From Streptomyces sp. NBC_00536 (lineage in GTDB: Bacteria; Actinomycetota; Actinomycetes; Streptomycetales; Streptomycetaceae), in contig NZ_CP107820.1 in NCBI RefSeq assembly GCF_036346295.1, positions 124,001-188,000 of the forward strand: a stretch of 64,000 nucleotides of DNA, read 5' to 3'. Under the pieces are notes generated by a model. That model was given only the letters and a program-made list of their open reading frames with translations, was not told the DNA's origin and did no database searches. The translations under genes were made by a program, and so were the position numbers. Within the stretch, counting starts at the first letter, position 1, and every line of letters starts with the position of its first letter. Below are positions 49,901 through 57,448 of the stretch, piece after piece.

Positions 49901-52559
49901 TCACTCGCTGGCCTCGGCCCGGCTGCTGGCCCGGGCCCGGCACGCGCTCGGCGTCGACCCCGGCCCGCGCGCCCTGAACGACGCCCCGACCCCGGCCCTG
50001 TTCGCCGCGCTCGTCGGGGACAGCCCGGCCACCGCCACCGGTCCGGGCGGGAGCGCGACCGCGAGCGCGGTGCTGCCGCTGCGGCTGCGCGGGGCGCTGA
50101 GCGTGCGCGCCCTGGAGGAGGCGCTGCGGGACCTGGGCGGGCGGCACGAGGCGCTGCGCAACAGCCGGCTGGGCTCGGCGGGCACCCGGCTGCGCGCCCT
50201 GGCCGCCGATGACCACGTGCTGGAGCTGACCCTGCCGGGCGAGTCGGTCGACCTGTGGTCGCACACGCCGCTGGCCGCCGAACTGGCCCTGGCCTACGGG
50301 GCCCGCGCGACCGGTGACTCCCCGCGCTGGCCGACGCCCGCGCCGCAGGGCGCGCCCCGGGCGATGTACGGGGACCTCGCGCCCACCTCGGCGCCGGGCA
50401 GCGGTCCCGACCGCGCCGACTCCACGCTCGGCTCGCTGGCGGGCGAGCTGCCCCCCGCCCTGCACGAGCGGCTGGCCCTGCTGGCCGCCGGGCACGGCGC
50501 CACCCTGTTCATGGTGGTCCACGCGGCGCTGGCGGCGCTGCTGACCCGGCTGGGCGCGCGGTCCCCGGTCACGCTTGCCGCTCCGGTGCCCGCCCGGGAC
50601 AGCGCGGCGCTGCGGGGCGCAGTGGGCCCGTACGGGCGGGTGCTGGCCCTGTCGGTGGACACCTCGGGGGACCCGGCGTTCACCGAACTCCTGGCGCGGG
50701 TCCGTACGGCCGACCTCGCGGCCTACCGGCAGGGGGACGCGGCCCTGGCCCTGCCGGGCGGGATCGCGCTCGCCCTGCTCCAGGAGACGGGCGGCGAGTT
50801 CGAGGGGGCCGGGCTGACCGTCTCCGCCGAGAACCCCGAACTCCCGCACCGGGCCGCCGCGTTGGCGCTGACCCTGACCGAGCGGCAGACCCCGGCCGGG
50901 GCGCCCGCGGGGCTCGCGCTGAACGCCGCCTTCCAGCACGACGCGATCGGGGAGACCGCCGCCGCCCATCTGACCGGGCAGCTGGTCTCGCTGCTCGAAG
51001 CGGCCCTGGAGGCACCGCACAGCGCGCTGAGCCGGCTGCGGCCGCTGCCGGGCGAGGTGTCGGCGCAGACCGTCGGCCCCTGGCTCGGGGAGCACCTGGA
51101 GCTGCCGGTGCGCAGCGTGGCCTCGCTGTTCGCGGCCCAGGTGGCCCGTACGCCCGGTGCCCCGGCCCTGTCGGGCGGCGCGACGGCGGGTCCGGCGGGG
51201 CTGACGGACCTGAGCGGCCTGGCGCCGCTGGCCGGTCCGGCCGGGCTCGCGGGCCTGGCGGGGATCGCGGGCCTGGCCGGCATCGGCGGCGGCTCCGGCG
51301 TCCCGGGGATGGCGGGCATGGCGGGGATGCCGGGGATGGGCGGCGCCACCCCGGGCATGGACTACGCCGAACTCGACGCGCGCTCCGATCTGCTGGCCCA
51401 CGCCCTGATCGCCCACCAGGCGGGCCCGGGCACCACGGTGGTCACCGCGATCGCCTCGCCGACCGGTTTCGCGGTGGCCGCGCTCGCCATCGCCAAGACG
51501 GGCGCCGCCTGTCTGCCGGTGGATCCGGTGCGCGGGCTGCCCGCCGCCGTCTGGCCGGTGGTCCTGCTGCTGGACGAGGCCGCCGACCGGCTGCTGCCGC
51601 CGGTGCCGGGGGCGGCCCGGCTGGTCCGGGACCCGGCCGCCGACCTGCTGCCCGCCGACGGGAAGTGGCCGGTGCGCTCCGCCGACCGTACGAGCCCGCT
51701 CGACCCCGACGCCCCGGTGGTGCTGGCGAGCACCCCGCACGCCACCGTCGCGATCGGCACCGGCCCGCTGGCCGCCGCGAGCCTGGGGCACGGATCGCAC
51801 GGCGCGCACGGCGACGCCGCCTGGCTGGTCACCGGTTACCCGGACGCGGACGCGGCGGTGGGGCTGCTGGCCGCCTTCGTCTCCGGGGCGCGGGTGAACG
51901 TACCCGACCCGGCCCTCGCACACCTGGGCACCCCGTACGAGGTGCTGGGCTGGCTGCGCGAGCACGGCGCCGCGGCCGTGCTGGGCCGCGCCGACGACGC
52001 GCTCGTCACACTGGCCCGGGCCGAGGGGACGGCGCTGACCTACAGCGCCGGGTGGGCCGAGGGCCGCCTGGTCATCGAGCAGACCCCGGACGGCCGGACC
52101 CGGCCCGCGCCGGGCTACCGGGCCTACGTCCTGGACGCGCGGCTGCGGCCGGTGGCCACCGGGAACACCGGTTCGCTGTACGTCGCCGGGGTCGGCGTGG
52201 CCCAGGGCTACACGGGCCTGCCGGGCGCCAGCGGCGCGAGCTTCCTGCCCGACCCGCTGGCCGGCGGGCCGCAGGGGTCCACCGCCCGGATGTGGCGGAC
52301 CGGGCACGCGGCCCGGGTGGAGGCCGACGGGAGCCTGCACATCCTCGACCACCCGTGGGCGGACGACCCGTTCGCCGACGAGTTCGCGACCTTCGTCGTC
52401 GTCGCGGACGGCGCCGGGCACCGCGCGCTGTGGCCCGCGGGGGCGCCCGTACCGCAGGGGTGGCACGAGACGCACCCCGAGGACGTGTACGAGCTGTGCC
52501 TGGAGCACCTCGGCGACCTCGCCGGTGACCTGGGCGACGGCTCCACCGACCACTTCTAG
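46965..52559 (+). CDS. NRPS: A-nMT-PCP, dead C and A domains, MbtH-like tail
   Basis: 1864 residues. An active A domain (Y-T-S-G-T-G-G-A-P-K-G, Y-G-P-T-E-A, G-R-V-D-K-Q-V, S-G-K-L-D) is split between A8 and A10 by a SAM methyltransferase (about 485-860, L-E-I-G-V-G-T-G), the usual place for N-methylation. My hand-read code D-A-F-F-L-G-M-T-F suggests Val/Ile-like substrates. PCP: G-G-H-S-L near 975. Next a condensation-like domain in which HHxxxDG is P-G-E-S-V-D-L, then a degenerate A domain without an ATP loop, split by a Gly/Ala/Met repeat. The last 68 residues (from nt 52353) match MbtH proteins: A-L-W-P and P-Q-G-W. ATG 46965 has AAGGAG 11 bases upstream. Confidence 0.85.
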   Translation: MSLSGLIEQHVLARPEATAVTHPAGGGDEVSLSYRELSLAANRLAAHLGAHGVRPGDRVVTALRPGPDLVTAFLAIVRAGAAYVPVDPAHPAERRRLIVRDSAARAVVTEGAFAADYTDLTDLEGDAALVAVVSVDTDATLISERPSALAALSAPAPGPEDAAYVCYTSGTGGAPKGVVVPHRAVLDLIASDDFLRLGPEDVVAQAASPAFDAVTFEIWSTLAAGARLAGLARDTVVDPARFEQAVRDQGVTVAFLTTPLFHRIARERPAAFAPLRALLFGGEPCDPRRVREVFRAGPPNRLLHMYGPTEATTFATWHEVTEPAEDARTIPIGRPVGATVTVVVGRDGARVGPGGSGELLLGGPGLATGYLARNEPGPRGRLTAERFVEDRFTPGGGTLYRTGDLVRLREDGELEFLGRVDKQVTLRGFRIELGEIEAVLGAHPAVAESVVSVHQSSDGSDDGERRLVAHVVPAPLAPPAADPAGQVTAWREIFQTLYQDARSGGLGENFTGWDSSYDALPLPLSQMRAWRAATLDRIRELGQRRILEIGVGTGLLMAPLARSAQCEEYWATDFSPAVIDALYTQTRADGRLRGKVRLSCREAEDTAGLPAGHFDTIVLNSVAQYFPDLDRLRTVIGRALPLLAPGGSILLGDLRHLGLARPLRTGVELAHREGQPGGQPTDSASVLRAVERRVALETELLLDPGLFTALAAEFPEIRAVDVRAKRGADHNELTRYRYDVVLSTAEPVADLAAAPALPWGREVSGAAGLAAYLGQHRPAALRLTGLPNARLHGECAALRTLERAGTLREALARLAEPGGAPDPEELCTAAEAAGYRALPTWSAERGEALDLVLIDPERIPYGPLTSVYAAPATPAGTGANTPAAFDHGVDIEVVLRAHLQERLPDYMIPSALMVLDALPLTPSGKLDRAALPVPAFSGERPGTQPGTPVQEIVRDLFAEVLGLPRRAVSADCDFFALGGHSLASARLLARARHALGVDPGPRALNDAPTPALFAALVGDSPATATGPGGSATASAVLPLRLRGALSVRALEEALRDLGGRHEALRNSRLGSAGTRLRALAADDHVLELTLPGESVDLWSHTPLAAELALAYGARATGDSPRWPTPAPQGAPRAMYGDLAPTSAPGSGPDRADSTLGSLAGELPPALHERLALLAAGHGATLFMVVHAALAALLTRLGARSPVTLAAPVPARDSAALRGAVGPYGRVLALSVDTSGDPAFTELLARVRTADLAAYRQGDAALALPGGIALALLQETGGEFEGAGLTVSAENPELPHRAAALALTLTERQTPAGAPAGLALNAAFQHDAIGETAAAHLTGQLVSLLEAALEAPHSALSRLRPLPGEVSAQTVGPWLGEHLELPVRSVASLFAAQVARTPGAPALSGGATAGPAGLTDLSGLAPLAGPAGLAGLAGIAGLAGIGGGSGVPGMAGMAGMPGMGGATPGMDYAELDARSDLLAHALIAHQAGPGTTVVTAIASPTGFAVAALAIAKTGAACLPVDPVRGLPAAVWPVVLLLDEAADRLLPPVPGAARLVRDPAADLLPADGKWPVRSADRTSPLDPDAPVVLASTPHATVAIGTGPLAAASLGHGSHGAHGDAAWLVTGYPDADAAVGLLAAFVSGARVNVPDPALAHLGTPYEVLGWLREHGAAAVLGRADDALVTLARAEGTALTYSAGWAEGRLVIEQTPDGRTRPAPGYRAYVLDARLRPVATGNTGSLYVAGVGVAQGYTGLPGASGASFLPDPLAGGPQGSTARMWRTGHAARVEADGSLHILDHPWADDPFADEFATFVVVADGAGHRALWPAGAPVPQGWHETHPEDVYELCLEHLGDLAGDLGDGSTDHF

Positions 52560-52577
52560 ACCTCAGGGAGATTGACC

Positions 52578-53030
52578 ATGAACGCGATCCTGCTTGCCGA
52601 GAGCCCGCGCACCGCCTTCGCCGAGAGCGTCCTCGGGCGCGGCGAGGTGGAGGTCGTCCTGCTGCGGCTGGACTCGATGCCGCTGAGCCGGGCGTACCTG
52701 CGGCGCACCGCGCACGTGCCCACCTTCACCCTCGACCCGGGGGCCGCGCTGATGGACGAGGCGGCCCGCTACCTGCGCTGGGTGAAGGGGACCAAGGGGC
52801 TGCCGCGCCCCTGGTTCGTGTGCGGCGGGGACCCGGAGGCGGGGGAGGTGGCGCGGCGGTTCGGTGCGCTGGTGGACCTGCCGGAGCTGACGCCGGAGCA
52901 GCTCGCTCCGGTCCCGGTGGCGCTGCCCGCCGCGGCCGGGGAGCCCTGGTGGAGAGACGGTCGAGGCCTGCTGGAAACGGACTTGAGTGATCTGGGCAAT
53001 TCCGCGAAGAGGCTTGCGCCGAGTGCTTGA
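52578..53030 (+). CDS. Small protein of the NRPS operon, function unknown
   Basis: 150 residues. A Rossmann-like start (N-A-I-L-L-A-E-S-P-R), then alternating strands and helices, ending D-L-S-D-L-G-N-S-A-K-R. It loosely resembles the N-terminal domain of ATP-grasp proteins but lacks the ATP-grasp catalytic part. GGGAG lies 9 bases before the ATG, 18 bp after the NRPS stop, so it belongs to the same transcript. I cannot assign a role. Confidence 0.6.
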   Translation: MNAILLAESPRTAFAESVLGRGEVEVVLLRLDSMPLSRAYLRRTAHVPTFTLDPGAALMDEAARYLRWVKGTKGLPRPWFVCGGDPEAGEVARRFGALVDLPELTPEQLAPVPVALPAAAGEPWWRDGRGLLETDLSDLGNSAKRLAPSA

Positions 53031-53079
53031 ATGATCTCGTCGGGGCGGGATGTGATCATCAGGGGAGCGGGGCACAGGC

Positions 53080-53571
53080 ATGCGGAAGACGTTCTACGCG
53101 GCACACGTCTACATGATCATCGGAGTGATCTCCGGCCTGTACTACCGGGAACTCACCAAGGCCTACGACTTCACCGGGGAGACCCAGCTCGCGGTGGTGC
53201 ACACCCACCTCCTCGCGCTGGGCATGCTGGGCCTGCTGATCGTCCTCGGCCTCGACAAGGTGTTCTCGCTGTCGGGAACGAAGCACTTCGACTACTTCTT
53301 CTGGTTCTACAACGCGGGCATCACCATCACCTGCGCGAGCATGACCTACCGGGGCACCCAGACCGTGCTCGGGCACAAGGTGCCCGAACTCTTCTCCCTG
53401 GTGGGCGGCTTGGGGCACATCATCCTGACGGTCGGCCTGATCCTGCTCTTCACGCTGCTGGGCAAGCGCGTGAAGGAGCATGTGGACGCGCAGGAGGCCG
53501 GAAAGGCCGCGCAGGCCACGCTGCCGGGGCAGGCCGCCGGGACGTCGGAGTCCGGGAAGGTGTCCGGCTGA
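53080..53571 (+). CDS. DUF2871-type membrane protein
   Basis: 163 residues, four to five membrane helices. H-V-Y-M-I-I-G-V-I-S-G-L-Y-Y-R-E-L-T-K and V-V-H-T-H-L-L-A-L-G contain conserved histidines seen in DUF2871 proteins and distantly in haem-copper oxidase subunits. A charged C-terminal tail follows. Its link to the NRPS is only positional. Confidence 0.75.
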   Translation: MRKTFYAAHVYMIIGVISGLYYRELTKAYDFTGETQLAVVHTHLLALGMLGLLIVLGLDKVFSLSGTKHFDYFFWFYNAGITITCASMTYRGTQTVLGHKVPELFSLVGGLGHIILTVGLILLFTLLGKRVKEHVDAQEAGKAAQATLPGQAAGTSESGKVSG

Positions 53572-53572
53572 G

Positions 53573-53604
53573 CGGCTGACCGGCCTCAGACGGGTGGTCA
53601 GCCG
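53573..53604. terminator. Stem-loop between convergent genes
   Basis: 9-bp arms CGGCTGACC and GGTCAGCCG; the right arm includes the stop codon of the TetR gene. Confidence 0.5.
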
Positions 53605-54218
53605 ACCTGGGCCGCGGGTCCCGTCAGGACGGCGGTCAGGGCGGTGAGGCGCTCCTCCGTCAGGTCCGGGCGCAGCCGCCGGCCCCGGGTGAGGGTGGCG
53701 AGGCCGTGCCAGGCGCTCCACAGCACCTCGGTCAGCAGCTCCGGATCGCGGCCCCGGGCCACCGGCTCGACGGCCAGCCGGATCTCCGCGAGGGCGTCGA
53801 GCACCGGCTGCGGGGTGGCCGCCTGTTCGGCGTCGGCCGCGCCGCCCGAGGCCGCGGCGCCGCCCGCGTCGAGGGTGAGCATCGCCTGGTAGAGGACCGG
53901 GCCCTTGGCCGCGAAGGCCAGGTAGGCGCGCGCGACCGCGTCCAGCGCCTCCAGCGGATCCGCCTCCGCGTGCCGCACGCGCGCGGCGTGCAGGGCGCCC
54001 GCGAGTTCGCCGAAGCCCTCCAGGGCCACCGCGTGCACGATCGCGTCCTTGTTCTTGAAGTGCTGGTAGAGCACGGGCTGGCTGTACTCGATGCGCTCCG
54101 CGAGACGCCGCGTGGTGACGAAGTCCCAGCCTTCGGCCTCGGCCATCTCGCGGGCCGAGCTGAGGATCAACTGGCGGCGCTGGCCCTGCTCACGAAGGCG
54201 TCGCTCTCGGGGAGTCAT
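53598..54218 (-). CDS. TetR-family regulator
   Basis: 206 residues. The N-terminal HTH has V-T-T-R-R-L-A-E-R-I-E-Y-S-Q-P-V-L-Y-Q-H-F-K-N-K, and the C-terminal ligand domain fits the TetR_C family with W-x2-W-H-G. ATG 54218 or the GTG at 54227 are both possible starts. It diverges from the condensation protein and may regulate it and itself. I found no clear palindrome in the 207-bp gap, which also has a weak 12-bp repeat around 54290-54335. Confidence 0.85.
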   Translation of the reverse strand: MTPRERRLREQGQRRQLILSSAREMAEAEGWDFVTTRRLAERIEYSQPVLYQHFKNKDAIVHAVALEGFGELAGALHAARVRHAEADPLEALDAVARAYLAFAAKGPVLYQAMLTLDAGGAAASGGAADAEQAATPQPVLDALAEIRLAVEPVARGRDPELLTEVLWSAWHGLATLTRGRRLRPDLTEERLTALTAVLTGPAAQVG

Positions 54219-54425
54219 GGCCCACACGGTACCACTTTCGGTGCAATTCCAGCGGTCAGTGATAGGGTTCCTGCCTTTGACAGCCGGGTCGGGTCACGGG
54301 TCCGGTCATGGGTCCTGTCACGGGGTCGGGCGCGCCCGTCCCGGCCCTCTGACCTCATCGTCTAGTGGCCTTCAAGGCATGGTCGGCAGCATCGGGGTAA
54401 GTCCGCCCACAGAGAGGGCCACCCC

Positions 54426-56051
54426 ATGCAGACCCCGACTCCCCTGGAGGAGCTGCTCGACCTCGCCGCGGACGTCCTGCGCCACGATCGGCGCACGCTG
54501 CCGGCCGGGGCCTCGGGTTCGCCCTTCCTCACCCTGGGCGGCGGCCTCGGTCAGGCCATGCGGCTCCAGGCGCGCGCCGACGAACAGCTGGGACTCTCGC
54601 TCGACGTGGCCCAGCTGCTGGGCGCCGCTCCGCTGACGGACGTACTGGCCCGGGCCGTGCCGGTGGCCCCCGCGGCCCCGGATCCCGGCCCGGGCCCGCG
54701 CGAACTCCCGTTGCTGCCCGGGCAGTCGGAGCCGCTCACCGCCCAGCGCTACGTCGGCCCCGGCGCGGTGCACCGGATGCTGAGCGCCGAACTGGCCGGG
54801 CCGCTCGACCCCGCCGTGCTGCGGGCCGCGCTCGCCGCGCTGGGCGCACGGCACGAGGGGCTGCGGACCGCGTTCCCGACGTCGGCGCGGGGGCCCGTAC
54901 GCCGGGTGCTCGACGCCTACGCCCCGCCCCTGATCACCCTGCCCGAGCTGCCCGGGGCTCCGGCCGCGAGCGCCGGGGCGGCCGTGGACGCCGTGCACGC
55001 GCGGCTCGCGGAGGAGGTGGACCGGCTGATCGGGCACCCCGACCGGCCGCCCTACGTCTTCGCCCTGACCCGGCTCGCGGCGGACCGGCACCTGCTGTCG
55101 TTCCTCTGCCACCACGCGGTCGCGGACGCCTGGTCGGCGGCCCTGGTCTGGCGGGAACTGCTCGCCGACTACGCCCGCGCGGCGGCCGGGCGGCAGCCGG
55201 CCGCGGCCCGGGCGGGGGCGCCGCCGCCCCTCGCCATACGGGAGGACCCGGACCCGGTGCTGCTCTCCGAACGCGTGGAACGGATACGGGAGTTCCCCGC
55301 CGTGGTGGACCTGACCGCCCCCGGGCGGCGGCCCGCGGTCTTCGACTTCCGGGGCGAGCGGCTGTCCCTCGCGCTGGACGCGGAGCTGCGGGACGCGGTC
55401 GACTCGACGGCGGCGCGGGCGGGCGTACCGCACGGGACGGTGCTGCTCGCGGCCTGGGCGCTCGCCGTGGGGCGGCGCTCCGGGCACGAATGGCTGCTGG
55501 TGGGCGCCGAACTCCCGAGGCACCGCGCGGGCGCGCCGCTGCGGACGGTCGCGCCGGGCTCGGCGAGCGTGCCGGTGTGCTGCGAGCTGGAGGGCGGCGT
55601 CGACTACTTCCTGCGCGGGATCGCCTGCGCCTTCGGCGAGGCCCTGGCCTGCGCGGCGCTCGACACGGACGCGCTCGTCCGCGAACTGGGCCTGCGCGGG
55701 GACCGGTCGCGGACCCCCCTCACCCAGGTCACCTTCGCGGACCACGACGGCCTGCTGCCGGTACGCACCACGGCGGGCCCACTGACCGCCCGCTTCCACC
55801 ACGGGCACCTGGGCGGCGCCACGGCCGACGCGACCCTGACGGTGCTGCGCTGGCGCGAAGACCCCCTGCTGGCGCTGGACTTCGCCTCCGCGGTCCTGGA
55901 CCGCGCGCAGGCGTCAGCCCTGGCGAACGACCTCCGCACCGCCCTGACCGCACTGTCCTCCGCCGCCGAAACGGACCCGGTGGAAGACCTCCTCCCGGCC
56001 GGCCTCACGAAGCCCTCCCTGGCCCCGCTACCCGTAGCCGTCTCAGGCTGA
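54426..56051 (+). CDS. Free-standing condensation protein with dead carrier-like N-terminus
   Basis: 541 residues. The first 80 resemble a carrier domain, but the Ser motif G-G-D-S-L is G-G-G-L-G, so it cannot be phosphopantetheinylated. The rest is an NRPS condensation domain with the catalytic motif H-H-A-V-A-D-A-W-S near residue 230, keeping both His and the Asp. It could supply in trans the amide-forming activity missing from the condensation-like domain of the NRPS, with the dead carrier part acting as a docking module. Confidence 0.8.
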   Translation: MQTPTPLEELLDLAADVLRHDRRTLPAGASGSPFLTLGGGLGQAMRLQARADEQLGLSLDVAQLLGAAPLTDVLARAVPVAPAAPDPGPGPRELPLLPGQSEPLTAQRYVGPGAVHRMLSAELAGPLDPAVLRAALAALGARHEGLRTAFPTSARGPVRRVLDAYAPPLITLPELPGAPAASAGAAVDAVHARLAEEVDRLIGHPDRPPYVFALTRLAADRHLLSFLCHHAVADAWSAALVWRELLADYARAAAGRQPAAARAGAPPPLAIREDPDPVLLSERVERIREFPAVVDLTAPGRRPAVFDFRGERLSLALDAELRDAVDSTAARAGVPHGTVLLAAWALAVGRRSGHEWLLVGAELPRHRAGAPLRTVAPGSASVPVCCELEGGVDYFLRGIACAFGEALACAALDTDALVRELGLRGDRSRTPLTQVTFADHDGLLPVRTTAGPLTARFHHGHLGGATADATLTVLRWREDPLLALDFASAVLDRAQASALANDLRTALTALSSAAETDPVEDLLPAGLTKPSLAPLPVAVSG

Positions 56052-56071
56052 GCCGACCGATCCCGTTGAGG

Positions 56072-56119
56072 ATCCGGTGCGCGCGCCGCGCGGGGGAACG
56101 GAAGGCGCGCGCACCGGAT
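56072..56119. terminator. Bidirectional terminator
   Basis: Perfect 16-bp arms ATCCGGTGCGCGCGCC and GGCGCGCGCACCGGAT between convergent genes. Confidence 0.8.
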
Positions 56120-56197
56120 TCCGGGGCCCGGGCGGCCGGAGGGGGCGCCGACGCCCGGGAGTTCAGTGGGCCGGTGGCCCTTAACCCGGAGGGCGGG

Positions 56198-57367
56198 TCA
56201 GGCCAGGTCGGGGAGGCGGGCCGCGATGTCTTCCGGGGAGGGCATCGCGGCGATCTCGGCGGCGATCTTGCGGGCCGCGTCGCGGTAGCCGGGGTCGCCC
56301 AGGATCTTGCGGGCGTGTTCGGTCACCGCGTCGGCGGTCAGGTCGAAGAGGACCTCGCCCGCGCCCGCGTCCCGTACGGCCTGGCCGTTGGCGGGACCGT
56401 CCGCGCCCTGCGGCACGATCAGCTGGGGCAGGCCCGCTTCGAGGGTGGCGAGCGTGGTGCCGCTGCCGCCGTGCTGGACGACGAGCGCGGCGTGCGCCAG
56501 GACCGCGGACTGCGGCAGCCACGGCGCGACGATCACGTGCTCCGGCAGCTCGCCGAGGTCGGCGATCTGCACCCGGAAGCCCGCGGCGACCAGCACCCGC
56601 ACGCCCAGCGGCGCGAGGCCGTCGATCACGGTGCGCAGGTTCTCGGCGGAGCCGAGCGCCGTGCCGAGGGTGAGGTAGACGAAGGGCTCGCCCGACTCGC
56701 CGAGGCCCGCGGGGAGTTCGCCGGGCTCGACGAAGGCGACGGGGCGCTGCTCGATGCGCTCCTGGACAGAGGCGACGAACGCCTTGTCCTGGAGGGACGG
56801 CGGGCAGATGTCGATGTAGGTGTTGCCGAGGGTGAGCGCCTGCCCGGCGGGCACGGTGACGCCCAGGTCGGCGGCGGTGGCGAGGATCTCCTGCTGGAGG
56901 CGCTCGGCCTCGTGGTCCTGCGAGAGCAGGCCGACGCCGTGCGCGAGGGCGGGTACGCCCGCCAGCTGGGCCGCGAATCCGGCGCCCGGGTTGAGCACTT
57001 CGTGGACGACGAGGTCGAAGCTGCGGCTCTCGAAGACCGGCGCGAGGTCGGCGGCGACCCACCGCGGCAGGACCGAGCCGAACACCTTGATGTGCAGGTT
57101 CGCGAGGACCTCCGGCGGGACGTCCTGGGCGCCCACCTCGCCGCCGTGGGCCTCAAGGAAGGCTCGACCGCCCGCTGCTTCGATGAATGCCTCGGGCACG
57201 GACCGGCCTGCCGTCACCGGCTCGAAACCAGCCTCGCTGAGGGTCTGGTGGAACTGCTCACCCGTTGCGAACGCGACCTCGTGGCCGGCGGCTCGCGCCG
57301 CCCTCGCCAAGGGAAGCAAGGGAAATATGTGCCCGAAGTTGCCCACGCTGGCAAAGAGGATTCTCAT
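56198..57367 (-). CDS. GT1 (macrolide/MGT-type) glycosyltransferase
   Basis: 389 residues, GT-B fold. The N-terminal acceptor domain begins R-I-L-F-A-S-V-G-N-F-G-H-I-F-P-L. The C-terminal donor domain has H-G-G-S-G-T-T-L-A-T-L-E-A-G-x-P-Q and G-A-D-G-P-A-N-G. Such enzymes glycosylate antibiotics, often as self-resistance. ATG 57367 is clear from the family start. It is divergent from cydA over a perfect inverted repeat. Confidence 0.88.
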   Translation of the reverse strand: MRILFASVGNFGHIFPLLPLARAARAAGHEVAFATGEQFHQTLSEAGFEPVTAGRSVPEAFIEAAGGRAFLEAHGGEVGAQDVPPEVLANLHIKVFGSVLPRWVAADLAPVFESRSFDLVVHEVLNPGAGFAAQLAGVPALAHGVGLLSQDHEAERLQQEILATAADLGVTVPAGQALTLGNTYIDICPPSLQDKAFVASVQERIEQRPVAFVEPGELPAGLGESGEPFVYLTLGTALGSAENLRTVIDGLAPLGVRVLVAAGFRVQIADLGELPEHVIVAPWLPQSAVLAHAALVVQHGGSGTTLATLEAGLPQLIVPQGADGPANGQAVRDAGAGEVLFDLTADAVTEHARKILGDPGYRDAARKIAAEIAAMPSPEDIAARLPDLA

Positions 57368-57406
57368 GAGGCCCAACCCTAGGGGCGCCGACCACGATTG
57401 TCTAGT

Positions 57407-57427
57407 GTTGCTAGGAATTCTAGCAAC
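57407..57427. promoter_or_regulatory. Perfect inverted repeat GTTGCTAG-N5-CTAGCAAC
   Basis: 8-bp arms with a 5-base spacer in the 81-bp space between the divergent glycosyltransferase and cydA. Position and symmetry fit an operator for a dimeric regulator acting on one or both genes. It does not match the Rex consensus. Confidence 0.6.
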
Positions 57428-57448
57428 GAAAGAATCGAGGTGAACGGA

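Noticed and set aside
46968..52553. A 1861-codon open frame on the minus strand opposite the NRPS
   Set aside because: It is a shadow of GC-biased codons; its protein is Gly/Arg/Gln-rich without domains, while the plus frame encodes clear NRPS motifs.
54350..54400. A tRNA-like stretch (TCGTCTAGTGGCC resembles a tRNA D-arm)
   Set aside because: No anticodon arm, T-arm or acceptor pairing follows; a chance match.
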